The notes beneath the pieces were generated by a model. The model was not told the origin of the DNA. It made no database searches and was given only the letters and a program-made list of their open reading frames with translations. Below are positions 45,301 through 54,713 of a stretch of DNA of 64,000 nucleotides, piece after piece. Where the stretch lies: the NCBI GenBank assembly GCA_018242685.1, contig JAFEBM010000041.1, positions 1 to 64,000 on the forward strand, read 5' to 3'. The DNA is from Nitrospira sp. (GTDB taxonomy: Bacteria; Nitrospirota; Nitrospiria; Nitrospirales; Nitrospiraceae). Each line of letters opens with the position of its first letter. Positions within the stretch are counted from its first letter, which is position 1. The position numbers and the translations under genes are program-made.

Positions 45301-48300
45301 TTAAAGAACGACACTAAGCTGATCAAGAATTGTTTGAGCTTCTATCAAATCAGGGTTGGCGCCTTGTTCACGAAATCGGGAGCAGACGGAATGCAAGGCC
45401 AGTTTAGCGGCATTCGGCTGGTTCAATTTTCTCAAGAGTCTGGCCAGGCTCGTCGCGGCTCGAAGCTCAAGCATTTTTGCATGCTGCTCTTGCGCAATCT
45501 TCACGGCTTCAGCAAAACATTGCTCCGTCGCAGCGATCGATTGATCGGATTGCTCGGCTTGTTCCAACAGCAGTTCTCCTTTCAGCCGAAGCAGCTCTGC
45601 CTGCCAAAACCGTTCTCCCTGCGTGAGGGCCACTTTCTGCGCCTCCTGTATCGCGCCTAAACCTTCATCAATGCGTTTCTTGCGTAAATAGAGTTCGGCA
45701 AGCAACGCCAAGGCATAGGTATTACTCAGACTCGCGCCGGCGGCTTGCGTGGCGGAGAGGCCCTTCACTAATCTGCCGAGACCTTCCTCATGACCCTTTT
45801 CGGCCAATGCCCAGCCTTGCAACGATGTCCCCCACGCTAACGGCACTTCAAATGAGTATTTTGTCGACAGAGCTATGGCTTCTTCAGTGAAGTGTACTGT
45901 GCTATCTGTATCTCGAAGCGTGGAATAGGTCCAAGCCACAGTCGTCAACGTGAACGCCAATGTGAAAGGGTGTTCCAATTCTCTTGCCATGCCGATGGCT
46001 TCCTGTAACAGCGCTTCGACCTGATCAACCTCACCCAATATCCAGAGCGTTCTGGCCAACATAATTCTCGCGGTGATGCCGGGATCTTGAGTATAAGGCA
46101 GGACCTGTGAGCGATGTCTATCAGGATCGTACAACGCCTTCGCAGCGAGCAAATGCGTCTTGGCTTCGTCAAACCGACCGATGAAGGAATAGGTCGAGCC
46201 GGTACTCTCATGAGCGCGAATCAGGAGATCCGGATTTCGCGCTCGCTTCGCCAGGGACAAAAGTTGTTCTGCCAGGTCGCATGCTGTTGCGAGAGGACCT
46301 CTGACCAGATGGAAGACCCACAATCCCCACACTGAGAGAAAGTAATGCTCCGAGTCGCTTTTCTCGTGGGAAAGCTCCCTCGCCCTGAGATAATTCCGCT
46401 CGATCTCCTGCGAGGCGTATCCTTTCACCGTCACCATGGGGGCTCCGCGCGCGATGAGGAGCTCCAACTCCAATGCATCACGCTCCGCGCACGCAGGTAA
46501 ATCTTTCAGCAACGTCAATGCACTATGGAAATGGTTCAGCGCTTCGACGTTGGCCGACCGAGCTGCATCTCTTCGGGCCGCAAGACGCCAATAGTCAACG
46601 GCCGGCTCCAGCAGTCCTGCCTGTTCATGGTGATACGCCAAGAGTTCCGGCTCCAATTGCGCCCGCTCAGGAAACTTGTTTTTTACTGCTTCAGCAATGC
46701 GGGCATGGAGGAGTCGGCGAGATTTTTTCGGGAGCGTGTTGTAGACCGCTTCCTGGACGAGCATATGCTTAAACCGATATCGCGAAAGCGATCGTTCACC
46801 CTCTTGTAGAATGAGCCCGGAAGCGACGAACACATCGAGGGCGCTGTTGAGTTGGTCGTCCGTCACGTTGACGGTGGCCCGCAGCAGTTCATAGGTGAAT
46901 TCCCGCCCGATGGCCGCTCCGATCTGAACAATTTCCTTGACCGACCCCAATCGATCTACCCGTTCCATAAACAAGGCTTGCAGACTATCCGGAATGGCCA
47001 TTTCTTTGAGGGGAGTTGTGAGGGTGAATGAGTCGGTTCCTTCAGTCAGCATTCCGGTCTCCAGTAGATTCTCCGTCAACTCTTCGATATACAGCGGCAC
47101 GCCGTCGGTCTTCGCGAGAATCGCCTGCTGGACCTCCAGGGGAAGCACTTTTCCTCTTGTCATCGTTGCGATCAACTCGGCGCTCTGCCGCCGAGGAAGT
47201 CGACTCAATGTCAGAAACGTGACGTGACTGTATTCCGTCCAAACCGACCTGAAGTCCGGCCGAAAGGTGATCAGCAACAACACGCGCATCTGCCTGATTC
47301 GGTCGATGATTCGTGTCATGAGGTCCAGCGTGGTCGGATCAAGCCAATGAGCATCCTCCACGATGAGCAATACAGGAGAGCGATCCGCCAGCCTGTTCAA
47401 ATACTGCACGAGCGCTTCCAGGGTCATGTCCTTGCGTTTGTCAGGCGACACATTCAACAACTGGTCCTGTTCCTCTCCTCGGATCGACAGTAAATCCGTG
47501 AGTAAGGCCTCGGTGATACGGTCGTCGAGTCCGCCGTCGGTCATCCAAGCATGAAGCTTCTGCAATTGCTCAGAGGAGCTGTCTTCACCGGTCACCCCCA
47601 CTGCCTTCCGAAGATATGTGGTCACCGGATAGAGCGCCGTATTGGTATGGTGTGGGGAGCACTGCAATTGGATCGACTCGTAATGGTCCTTGTCAAGCCG
47701 GTCACGTAGATATCGGACTTGTCGAGACTTGCCGATGCCGGCCTCACCGCAGAGAAGAACGACCTGTCCTTCACCGTCCACCGCTTCACGCCAACGTCCC
47801 AAAACAAGCGCCGTTTCGTGCTCTCGGCTTATGAAATTGGTCAATCGTCGGGACCGATAAGACTCGAATCGGCTGGCCGAAGGCTTGCTGCCCAGAACGT
47901 GCCAGACCTGGACCGGTATCGCGAACCCCTTGAGAGAAACCGTTCCCTGATCCGCAAATTCGAACTCGTCTCCGACAAGACGTTTTGTCGCGGAATCGAC
48001 GAGCAATTGATTCGGCGCCGCCAGTCCCTGGAGGCGGGAAGCCAGATTAGGAGTTTCACCGAACACCGACCGCTCCTTGGCGGTATCTTGTCCCATCAGT
48101 TCGCCCACGATCACATGGCCGGTCGCGATCCCGATTCTTGCCGCGATCACAAATTCCTGATGGGGAACAGAATCGTGTGGCAGGGTCTTCACGACTTGTA
48201 ATACAGCCAATCCTGCATGCACCGCTCGCTCCGCATCGTGCTCATGGGCTTGAGGGTATCCAAAGTACACCAGAAGTCCGTCACCCATGTATTTGGCAAT

Positions 48301-48711
48301 GTAGCCGTTGAATCGGCCGATCGCTTCACTACAGGTATCGAGAAAACGTCGGATAGTCGTTTGGGCATCTTCAGGGTCCAACCGGCAAGCCAGCGCTGTC
48401 GACCCGACAAGGTCACAAAACATGACGGTCAATTGCCGACGTTCTGCTTGATCTCGACTGGAAGAGGACGGCGTGGTGTCTTTCGCGGTGGGAATAGCTA
48501 GATTGACCGCAGTATCGCCTTCGCCGGTTGCCGACAGTTGCGCCATTGCACGCAGAAATTGCTTTCGATGGCCAAGCAAAACACCCATCGACGCCAAATC
48601 GCCGTCATTCAGCTCAGGCAAGACATCCCATGTGATGGCGTTCTGTTCAAACAACTCTCGGTAGCGAGCAAGGCCGAGACTTTGCAGCCAGACAGCGACG
48701 GGATCATTCAT
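45301..48711 (-). CDS. SAM / class III cyclase / AAA ATPase / TPR protein, copy 1
   Basis: The 1136 aa protein starts with a SAM domain (residues 5-60, WLQSLGLARYRELFEQNAI). Next is a class III nucleotide cyclase domain (about 90-280) with VMFCDLVGSTAL (metal Asp 100), YIAKYMGDGLLVYFGYPQAH (second Asp) and the FGETPNLASRL segment. An AAA/STAND-type ATPase with Walker A CGEAGIGKSR (321-330) and LIVEDAHWLDP follows, then about 450 residues of TPR-like helices. It should make a cyclic nucleotide in response to a signal sensed by the ATPase/TPR part. It lies 27 bases after the RNase Z-like gene and has a close paralogue downstream. Confidence 0.9.
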   Translation of the reverse strand: MNDPVAVWLQSLGLARYRELFEQNAITWDVLPELNDGDLASMGVLLGHRKQFLRAMAQLSATGEGDTAVNLAIPTAKDTTPSSSSRDQAERRQLTVMFCDLVGSTALACRLDPEDAQTTIRRFLDTCSEAIGRFNGYIAKYMGDGLLVYFGYPQAHEHDAERAVHAGLAVLQVVKTLPHDSVPHQEFVIAARIGIATGHVIVGELMGQDTAKERSVFGETPNLASRLQGLAAPNQLLVDSATKRLVGDEFEFADQGTVSLKGFAIPVQVWHVLGSKPSASRFESYRSRRLTNFISREHETALVLGRWREAVDGEGQVVLLCGEAGIGKSRQVRYLRDRLDKDHYESIQLQCSPHHTNTALYPVTTYLRKAVGVTGEDSSSEQLQKLHAWMTDGGLDDRITEALLTDLLSIRGEEQDQLLNVSPDKRKDMTLEALVQYLNRLADRSPVLLIVEDAHWLDPTTLDLMTRIIDRIRQMRVLLLITFRPDFRSVWTEYSHVTFLTLSRLPRRQSAELIATMTRGKVLPLEVQQAILAKTDGVPLYIEELTENLLETGMLTEGTDSFTLTTPLKEMAIPDSLQALFMERVDRLGSVKEIVQIGAAIGREFTYELLRATVNVTDDQLNSALDVFVASGLILQEGERSLSRYRFKHMLVQEAVYNTLPKKSRRLLHARIAEAVKNKFPERAQLEPELLAYHHEQAGLLEPAVDYWRLAARRDAARSANVEALNHFHSALTLLKDLPACAERDALELELLIARGAPMVTVKGYASQEIERNYLRARELSHEKSDSEHYFLSVWGLWVFHLVRGPLATACDLAEQLLSLAKRARNPDLLIRAHESTGSTYSFIGRFDEAKTHLLAAKALYDPDRHRSQVLPYTQDPGITARIMLARTLWILGEVDQVEALLQEAIGMARELEHPFTLAFTLTTVAWTYSTLRDTDSTVHFTEEAIALSTKYSFEVPLAWGTSLQGWALAEKGHEEGLGRLVKGLSATQAAGASLSNTYALALLAELYLRKKRIDEGLGAIQEAQKVALTQGERFWQAELLRLKGELLLEQAEQSDQSIAATEQCFAEAVKIAQEQHAKMLELRAATSLARLLRKLNQPNAAKLALHSVCSRFREQGANPDLIEAQTILDQLSVVL

Positions 48712-48735
48712 GATGAGTCTTCAAACCTGAATCTG

Positions 48736-48801
48736 TCAGTCCGCAATCGGATAGAAATGCGAGAGGTTGAGTCGGCCTGCACCGGCCCCTTGAGCCACCC
48801 G
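48736..48801 (-). pseudogene. Remnant of a second RNase Z-like gene
   Basis: Minus-strand reading gives VAQGAGAGRLNLSHFYPIAD and a TGA, matching the C-terminal motif REAGLGQLVLSHFYPIAD of the gene at 44518-45273. Only this piece of about 20 codons remains between the two cyclase genes. It occupies the same relative position as the intact gene does downstream of copy 1. Confidence 0.7.
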
Positions 48802-48828
48802 CGCGCCGACCCTGGGTGGAGATCGTGC

Positions 48829-51800
48829 TCATCTCCGAAGTTGATCAAGGATCGTTCGAGCTTCGACCAAGTCGGGGTTGGCCGATCGATCGCTAAACCA
48901 AGAGCAGGCGGCATTCAGGACTCGTTCGGCCTCGTCCACTTTATGTAATTTCTTAAACAGCCTCGCCAGGCTTGTCGCAGCTCTCAGCTCCAGCATTCTC
49001 GCGTGCTGATCCCGCGCAATCCGCGGAGCTTCATTAAAACACTGCTCCGCCTCAGAGATTGATTGATCGGATTGTCCGAGCAACAGCTCGCCTTTCAGTC
49101 GAAGCAGTTCCGCGTGCCAATACAGTTCTCCTCCAGTGACGGCCAGCGTCAGCGCGTCCTCAATGGTGGCCAAGCCTTCGTCAATGCGGTTGTGTCGTAA
49201 ATAAATTTCTGCCAGCAACGCCAAGGTAAAGGTGTTGTTGAAATTTGCCCCAGTGGCCCGAGTCGCGGCAAGTCCTTGTCGTAATTTGTCGAGACCTTCC
49301 GCCCGCCCATTTTCGGCCAACGCCCAGCCTTGAGAGGACGTCGCCCACGCCCACCCCAATTCAAATGAGTATTGTGTTGAAACCGCAATGGCTTCGTCGG
49401 CGAGCTCCAGCGTTCTCTTCGCATTGCGGATCGCGGAGTAGATCCAAGAAAGGGAAATGAGGGTAAGAACCCGAGTGAATGGGTGCTCCAACCCCCTCGC
49501 CATGCCCATAGCCTCCAACGCCAGCGTGTCAACTTGTTCCACCTCACCTAATATCCATAATGTCCCTGCCAGAAAAGTCCTCGCGGTTATCCCGGAATCT
49601 CGGCCGTAGAGTAAGGCATGTGAGGGATATTGATTCGGATCATCCAAGGATTTTTCGGCGAGCAGATGGGTTCTGGCTTCGTCAAACCGGCCAAGGAAGT
49701 AATTGGCCGTGCCCAAAGTTTCGTGCGCTTTAATCAGGAGATCTGAGCTTTGCTCGCGGTGAGCCAAGGAGAGAAGATCTTCGCCAAAGCCGAGAGCATT
49801 GACGAGTCGCCCTCTAACCAGATGAAAGACCCACAATCCCCAAATGGTTTGAAACTGATGCAGGGAATCGCTGTTTTCCTGTAGCAACTCCTTCGCCCTT
49901 CGATAATTGTGCTCCATATCGTCGGATGCATAGCCTTTGACGGACAGCAAGGGGACTCCGCGTGCAAGGAGAAGTTCCAACTCCAAGGCATTACGTTTCG
50001 GGCCTTGTGGCAAACTCTTAAGCAAATCCAGTGCACTATTAAAATGATTGAGCGCCTCAATATTGGCTGATCGTTCGGCATCTCTACGCGCCGCACGATA
50101 CCAATAATCAACGGCCGGACCAGCCAATCCCGCCTGTTCATAATGATAGGCCAAGAGTTCCGGCTCCAACTGCGCGCGCTCGGGAAAGCTTTCCTCCACT
50201 GTTTTCGCAATGCGGGCATGGAGGAGCCGCCGAGATTTTTTGGAGAGCGTGTTGTACGCCGCCTCCTGGATGAACGCATGCTTGAAGCGATATCGCGCAA
50301 ATGATCGTTCTCCTTCCTGCACAATGAGCCCTGACGCGACGACAAGGTTGAGGGCATTATGGAGTTCGCCTTCCGATACATCGACGGCAGCGCGCAGTAG
50401 ATCATAGGGGAATTCCCGTCCGATGGTTGCTCCGATCTGAACGATTTCCTTGACCGGCCCCAATCGGTCCACCCGTTCCATGAGCAAGGCTTGCAGACTG
50501 TCTGGAATGACCATTTCCCTTAGCGGAGCCTTGAGGGTGAATGAGTCGGTTCCCTCAGCCAGCAATCCGGTCTGCAGCAGATTCTCCGTCAACTCTTCGA
50601 TATACAGCGGTACGCCGTCGGTCTTCGCCAGAACCGCCTGTTGCACCTCCCGCGGAAGCACCTTTCCTCCAGTCATGGACGCAATCAACTCGGCGCTCTG
50701 CCGTCGAGTAAGCCGATTCAACGTCAGCAACGTGACGTGACTATATTCCGCCCACACCGGCCTGAACTCCGGACGAAAGGTGATCAGCACCAACGCGCGC
50801 ATCTGCCTGATCCGATCGATGACTCGCGTTATGAGATCCAGCGTGGTTGGATCAAGCCAATGGGCATCCTCCATGATGAGCATCACAGGGGAACGATGCG
50901 CGAGCCTTTGCAGATACTGCACGAGTGCTTCCAGAGTCATGTCCTTGCGTTTGTCGGGCGACAGATTCAACAGCTGGTTCTGCTCATCTCCTCGGATCGA
51001 AAGCAGATCTGCGAGCAAAGCAACCGTGACACGATCGTCAAGTCCCTTGTCAGCCATCAGAGCCTCAAGCTTATGCAGCTGCGTCGGGGGGCTATCTTCA
51101 TCCAGCAGCCCCGCCGACTGCCGTAGATAGGTCGTCACCGGATAGAGCGCCGCATTGGTGTGATACGGCGAACATTGAAATTGAATCGTCTGGTAACGCT
51201 CCTCGCCAAGTCGATCAAGTAGATTGCGGATAATTCGAGACTTTCCGATGCCGGCCTCACCACAGAGAAGGACGACCTGCCCTTCACCCTCCACCGCTTC
51301 CCGCCAGCGACCTAAAAGCAGCGCCGTTTCATGTTCTCGGCCTATGAACTGAGTTAATCGTCCGGCTCGATACGACTCGAACCGGCTGGCCGAGAGCTTG
51401 CTGCCCAGAACTTGCCAGACCTGGACCGGCGTCTCGAATCCCTTGAGCACAACCGTTCCCTGATCGGCAAACTCGAACTCATCCCCGATCAGGCGCTTCG
51501 TGGCCGAATCGACGATCAATTGATTCGGCGCGGCCAATGCCTGAAGGCGGGCAGCCAGATTCGGAGTTTCCCCGAACACGGACCGTTCCTTGGCGGTATC
51601 TTGCCCCATAAGTTCGCCCACGATGACGGGACCCGTCGCGATCCCGATTCGCGCCGCGATATCACTGTCCTGGTGCAGCTCAGAATCACGTGGCAAGGCC
51701 CTGACCAACTCCAGCACAGCCAGTCCGGCATGGACCGCCCGTTCTGCATCGTGCTCATGAGCATGGGGGTACCCGAAATACACCAAGAGTCCGTCACCCA

Positions 51801-52236
51801 TGTATTTTGCGATATAGCCGTTGAATCGGCTGATCGCTTCACTACAAGTCTCTAGAAAATGCCGGATGGATGATTGAAGGTCTTCAGGGTCCAACCGACG
51901 AGCCAGCGCCGTCGATCCCACAAGGTCACAAAACATGACGGTCAATTGGCGACGCTCCGCCTGGTCTCGGTCGGAAGAGCGCGACGCTGTTTCTTTCGCG
52001 GTGGGAATAGCTGGAATAGCCGCAGTATCTCCTTCACCCGTTTGCGCACCTCCTTGTGACAGTTGTGCGATGGCGCGCAAGAGTTGCTTTCGATGGCCAA
52101 GCACAATGCCCATCGACGCTAAATCGCCGTCATTCAGCTCAGGCAAGACGTCCCAGGTGATGGCGTTCTGCTCAAACAGCTCGCGATAGCGATCAAGGCC
52201 GAGCCTCTCCAGCCATGCAGCGACGGGATCATTCAT
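48829..52236 (-). CDS. SAM / class III cyclase / AAA ATPase / TPR protein, copy 2
   Basis: The 1135 aa paralogue has the same order as copy 1: SAM domain (WLERLGLDRYRELFEQNAI), cyclase (VMFCDLVGSTAL, YIAKYMGDGLLVYFGYPHAH), ATPase (CGEAGIGKSR, LIMEDAHWLDP) and TPR-like C-terminus. Most residues are identical to copy 1, with differences scattered and more frequent in the TPR part. The DNA also stays alike across the ATG (ATGATGAGTCTTCA on the complementary strand). Catalytic residues are intact in both copies. Confidence 0.9.
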   Translation of the reverse strand: MNDPVAAWLERLGLDRYRELFEQNAITWDVLPELNDGDLASMGIVLGHRKQLLRAIAQLSQGGAQTGEGDTAAIPAIPTAKETASRSSDRDQAERRQLTVMFCDLVGSTALARRLDPEDLQSSIRHFLETCSEAISRFNGYIAKYMGDGLLVYFGYPHAHEHDAERAVHAGLAVLELVRALPRDSELHQDSDIAARIGIATGPVIVGELMGQDTAKERSVFGETPNLAARLQALAAPNQLIVDSATKRLIGDEFEFADQGTVVLKGFETPVQVWQVLGSKLSASRFESYRAGRLTQFIGREHETALLLGRWREAVEGEGQVVLLCGEAGIGKSRIIRNLLDRLGEERYQTIQFQCSPYHTNAALYPVTTYLRQSAGLLDEDSPPTQLHKLEALMADKGLDDRVTVALLADLLSIRGDEQNQLLNLSPDKRKDMTLEALVQYLQRLAHRSPVMLIMEDAHWLDPTTLDLITRVIDRIRQMRALVLITFRPEFRPVWAEYSHVTLLTLNRLTRRQSAELIASMTGGKVLPREVQQAVLAKTDGVPLYIEELTENLLQTGLLAEGTDSFTLKAPLREMVIPDSLQALLMERVDRLGPVKEIVQIGATIGREFPYDLLRAAVDVSEGELHNALNLVVASGLIVQEGERSFARYRFKHAFIQEAAYNTLSKKSRRLLHARIAKTVEESFPERAQLEPELLAYHYEQAGLAGPAVDYWYRAARRDAERSANIEALNHFNSALDLLKSLPQGPKRNALELELLLARGVPLLSVKGYASDDMEHNYRRAKELLQENSDSLHQFQTIWGLWVFHLVRGRLVNALGFGEDLLSLAHREQSSDLLIKAHETLGTANYFLGRFDEARTHLLAEKSLDDPNQYPSHALLYGRDSGITARTFLAGTLWILGEVEQVDTLALEAMGMARGLEHPFTRVLTLISLSWIYSAIRNAKRTLELADEAIAVSTQYSFELGWAWATSSQGWALAENGRAEGLDKLRQGLAATRATGANFNNTFTLALLAEIYLRHNRIDEGLATIEDALTLAVTGGELYWHAELLRLKGELLLGQSDQSISEAEQCFNEAPRIARDQHARMLELRAATSLARLFKKLHKVDEAERVLNAACSWFSDRSANPDLVEARTILDQLRR

Positions 52237-52300
52237 GATGAGTCTTCACGCGCAAGACACGAGTTCAGGCTTCTTGCAGTTGACGAAGGATTGACCGATA

Positions 52301-52459
52301 ATGATCGTCATGACCGACGGTTCTACGACAAAAACCGTTCATCGGTCCATTGTCCGGCACATCGAGTATCGACTCGTCTGTATCGGCATGTCGGTGATCG
52401 CCTACCTGTTGGAAAGAGCCGTCCTGCGTTCGATCAAACGCGGCACGACCGGACCATAG
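52301..52459 (+). CDS. Small single-helix membrane peptide, 52 aa
   Basis: The frame MIVMTDGSTTKTVHRSIVRH continues to a hydrophobic segment LVCIGMSVIAYLLERAVL and ends with a basic tail. AAGGA lies 11 bases before the ATG. It sits alone between two leftward genes. Composition favours a real inner-membrane peptide but no homologue is recognised. Confidence 0.4.
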   Translation: MIVMTDGSTTKTVHRSIVRHIEYRLVCIGMSVIAYLLERAVLRSIKRGTTGP

Positions 52460-52492
52460 AGTCCGATGGATCGCCGACCGAACGACCCGCCA

Positions 52493-54244
52493 TCAACGCC
52501 CTCTCATCAGATCGAAGAATAGCCCTATGATCAGCGCGACAGCGACGATCCCGAACACGGGCGGGATCCAACCAGCGGTCGCTGAAGTGGCGGTAAGCCC
52601 GGAGGCAAGAATACTTGCCGCAGCCGTCAGCCCCAGCGCCAGACGACGCCCTGTACGTCGGACCATCTCCTCCAGCGAATCAGCCCGGAAATTCACAACC
52701 AGCTTCTGGCCGGGTCGGGCACCAATCATGCGTTCAATGGCTTCGATCGTTTGTTCCGCCCGAACCTTGAGCTTCTGAGACTGATACGCGAGCGTCTTGA
52801 AATCGAGCGAAGCCCCCAGGCGCTTGATCATCACGCGCATCAAAAACTTGCCCGCGACATCATAGGGGTCAAGTTTCGGATCGAGTGCCGCCGTCGCCAG
52901 TTGGACTTGCGCCAGAGCCTTGGCGGCGAGCGTGAGGGAGGCCGGCAGCGGCACGCCGTGTCGAAACGCAGTCGCGCTCATTTCTTGGAGGAGCGGTCCG
53001 ATCTGCATCTCCGCGAGAGACGCCTTGCGGTACTTCGACATGACTTCGCCGATTTCCCCCTGAAAACGAGGAACGTCCAGATCGCTGCGATCGGTCGAAC
53101 CGGTCATCATCAACGTGACATCGCTGAGAAAGACCACGTCTTCTTTCCACAGCGCCATCAGCATCAACAACAGATGCTCCCGCAAACCGGCATCCAGCGC
53201 CCCCACCATTCCGAAATCGAGCATGTAAATGCGGTCCTTCCACCACATGAGATTGCCCGGGTGAGGATCGGCATGGAAGAAGCCGTCGACGACGATCTGT
53301 TTGTAAAACCCTTCCAACAGCTGACGGGCCGCTTCGATACGTGCCGGGCCTTCCGGCGCCTGGGCAATCCGGACCCCTTGAATTTCCTCCATCACCAATA
53401 AGCGGGCTGTCGAGATCTCTTGGTAGACGGAAGGAACCGCCAGTCGATCATAGTCTGTGAGCAGAGTCCCCATCCGTCCGATGTTTTCGATTTCTTGACG
53501 AAAGTCGAGTTCGCGCTGCAGCGACGTGGAGAGGTGCTTGAACACCGCTTCCATATCGACCACTTGTTTGAGGGCCTGGCGCTGCCCAACTTTCTGAGCG
53601 AAGATCTCGAGCAGGGCCAGATCCTGTTCGATGTCCGCTCGAGCGGTGGGCCGCTGCACTTTGACGACAACTCGGTCACTGGTTTCGAGCGTGGCTTTAT
53701 GGACCTGGGCGATCGTGCCGGCGGCGAGCGGCTTGGGATCGATCGACTCAAACACATCCTCCCACGGCACCTTCAATTCTTGCTCGGCGACCCGAACCAC
53801 TTCGCTCTCAGGCATAGGGGGCACGTGACTTTGCAACATCGCGAGTTCTTCGATGTATTCCGCAGGAAGGAGATCCGGACGGGTCGACAATATTTGCCCG
53901 AGTTTCGAAAAGGTCGGCCCCAGTTCTTCCAGCGCCGATCGTAGACGCTTAGCCTGCTGACGACGAATCGCACCGTCCGATTGATCGGGCTGGCTGAAGA
54001 GCTCCTTGAGGCCATGCTTCGCCATCACCGTGGCGATGCGTACCGCTCTGGCTCCGAGCTGTGGTTCAGCAACATGGGAATCGACCTGTGGCTGAAAGAC
54101 ACGCACTGGCTCTGACCCCGGCCCACCTGCCACCGATTGGGTATTCACGATGATGACCGTGCAGCGGGAATTATGACTGATACGGTTCGGCACATTACCG
54201 AGCAGGAATTCCTTCCGCCCCGCCATGCCCGCATTGCCGACCAC
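52493..54244 (-). CDS. ABC1/AarF/UbiB-family kinase, fused to a UspA C-terminus
   Basis: The first 35 residues (VGNAGMAGRKEFLLGN then RISHNSRCTVIIVNT) are the C-terminal end of a universal stress protein domain. Then follows an ABC1-family kinase: FSKLGQILSTRPDLLP (KxGQ), AAGTIAQVHKATL (Ala-rich loop), VVVKVQRP, FFHADPHPGNL (catalytic Asp), YMLDFGMVG, and two C-terminal membrane helices. UbiB-type proteins support quinone synthesis or lipid homeostasis. Read together with 54286-54573 the locus encodes one UspA-ABC1 protein, interrupted by a frameshift. GTG 54244 is a formal start only. Confidence 0.82.
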   Translation of the reverse strand: MVGNAGMAGRKEFLLGNVPNRISHNSRCTVIIVNTQSVAGGPGSEPVRVFQPQVDSHVAEPQLGARAVRIATVMAKHGLKELFSQPDQSDGAIRRQQAKRLRSALEELGPTFSKLGQILSTRPDLLPAEYIEELAMLQSHVPPMPESEVVRVAEQELKVPWEDVFESIDPKPLAAGTIAQVHKATLETSDRVVVKVQRPTARADIEQDLALLEIFAQKVGQRQALKQVVDMEAVFKHLSTSLQRELDFRQEIENIGRMGTLLTDYDRLAVPSVYQEISTARLLVMEEIQGVRIAQAPEGPARIEAARQLLEGFYKQIVVDGFFHADPHPGNLMWWKDRIYMLDFGMVGALDAGLREHLLLMLMALWKEDVVFLSDVTLMMTGSTDRSDLDVPRFQGEIGEVMSKYRKASLAEMQIGPLLQEMSATAFRHGVPLPASLTLAAKALAQVQLATAALDPKLDPYDVAGKFLMRVMIKRLGASLDFKTLAYQSQKLKVRAEQTIEAIERMIGARPGQKLVVNFRADSLEEMVRRTGRRLALGLTAAASILASGLTATSATAGWIPPVFGIVAVALIIGLFFDLMRGR

Positions 54245-54285
54245 CAGGACATCGATGGCTTCGTGCTCTGTGGCGCGGACGATCG

Positions 54286-54573
54286 CTAATGCTGGGTCCG
54301 AATCAATGACAACGAGGGCATGCCCTCGCTCTCCGCCAGCTCCCTGACGATATGCGCAAGCTCATTATTGGCGGCAGCGGCCCTGGTCTGCTCAGCTGCA
54401 CCGAATTCGGTAGTCGAGAGGTGCTGAGGCAAAATGACCTGCACCACGAACAGCTCTGCCCCGTAGCGGTCTGCGAATTGAGCGGCCCAGCGAACAGCCT
54501 GATCAGCCGTTTTGGATCGGTCGGTGCCGACCATGACACGTCGTATGGTGCCGTCCCGAAGATGATTGTCCAT
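54286..54573 (-). CDS. UspA domain N-terminal part, cut by frameshift
   Basis: From ATG 54573 (AAGGATT before it) the frame reads MDNHLRDGTIRRVMVGTDRS, a UspA-type start with the ATP-loop Asp, then WAAQFADRYGAELFVVQVI. It ends at a TAG after GMPSLSLIRTQH. In the neighbouring frame the expected ALVVIDSDPALAIVRATEHE follows and joins without a stop to the ABC1 kinase frame. Two bases seem lost (or one gained) around 54320-54330. Confidence 0.65.
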   Translation of the reverse strand: MDNHLRDGTIRRVMVGTDRSKTADQAVRWAAQFADRYGAELFVVQVILPQHLSTTEFGAAEQTRAAAANNELAHIVRELAESEGMPSLSLIRTQH

Positions 54574-54713
54574 AATCCTTGCCGACCTTACCGACGATGA
54601 TCGCAAAAGAGTATGACTATTGCCGCAATTGCATGTCAATTATGCGAGGGCGGAAGAGAGGCTCGGAATCTGGAGCAACGTCGATTCGTTGACGGCTTAT
54701 CAATCGCGCCCGT

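Noticed and set aside
45085..45660. 191 aa forward frame
   Set aside because: Complement of the RNase Z-like and cyclase genes.
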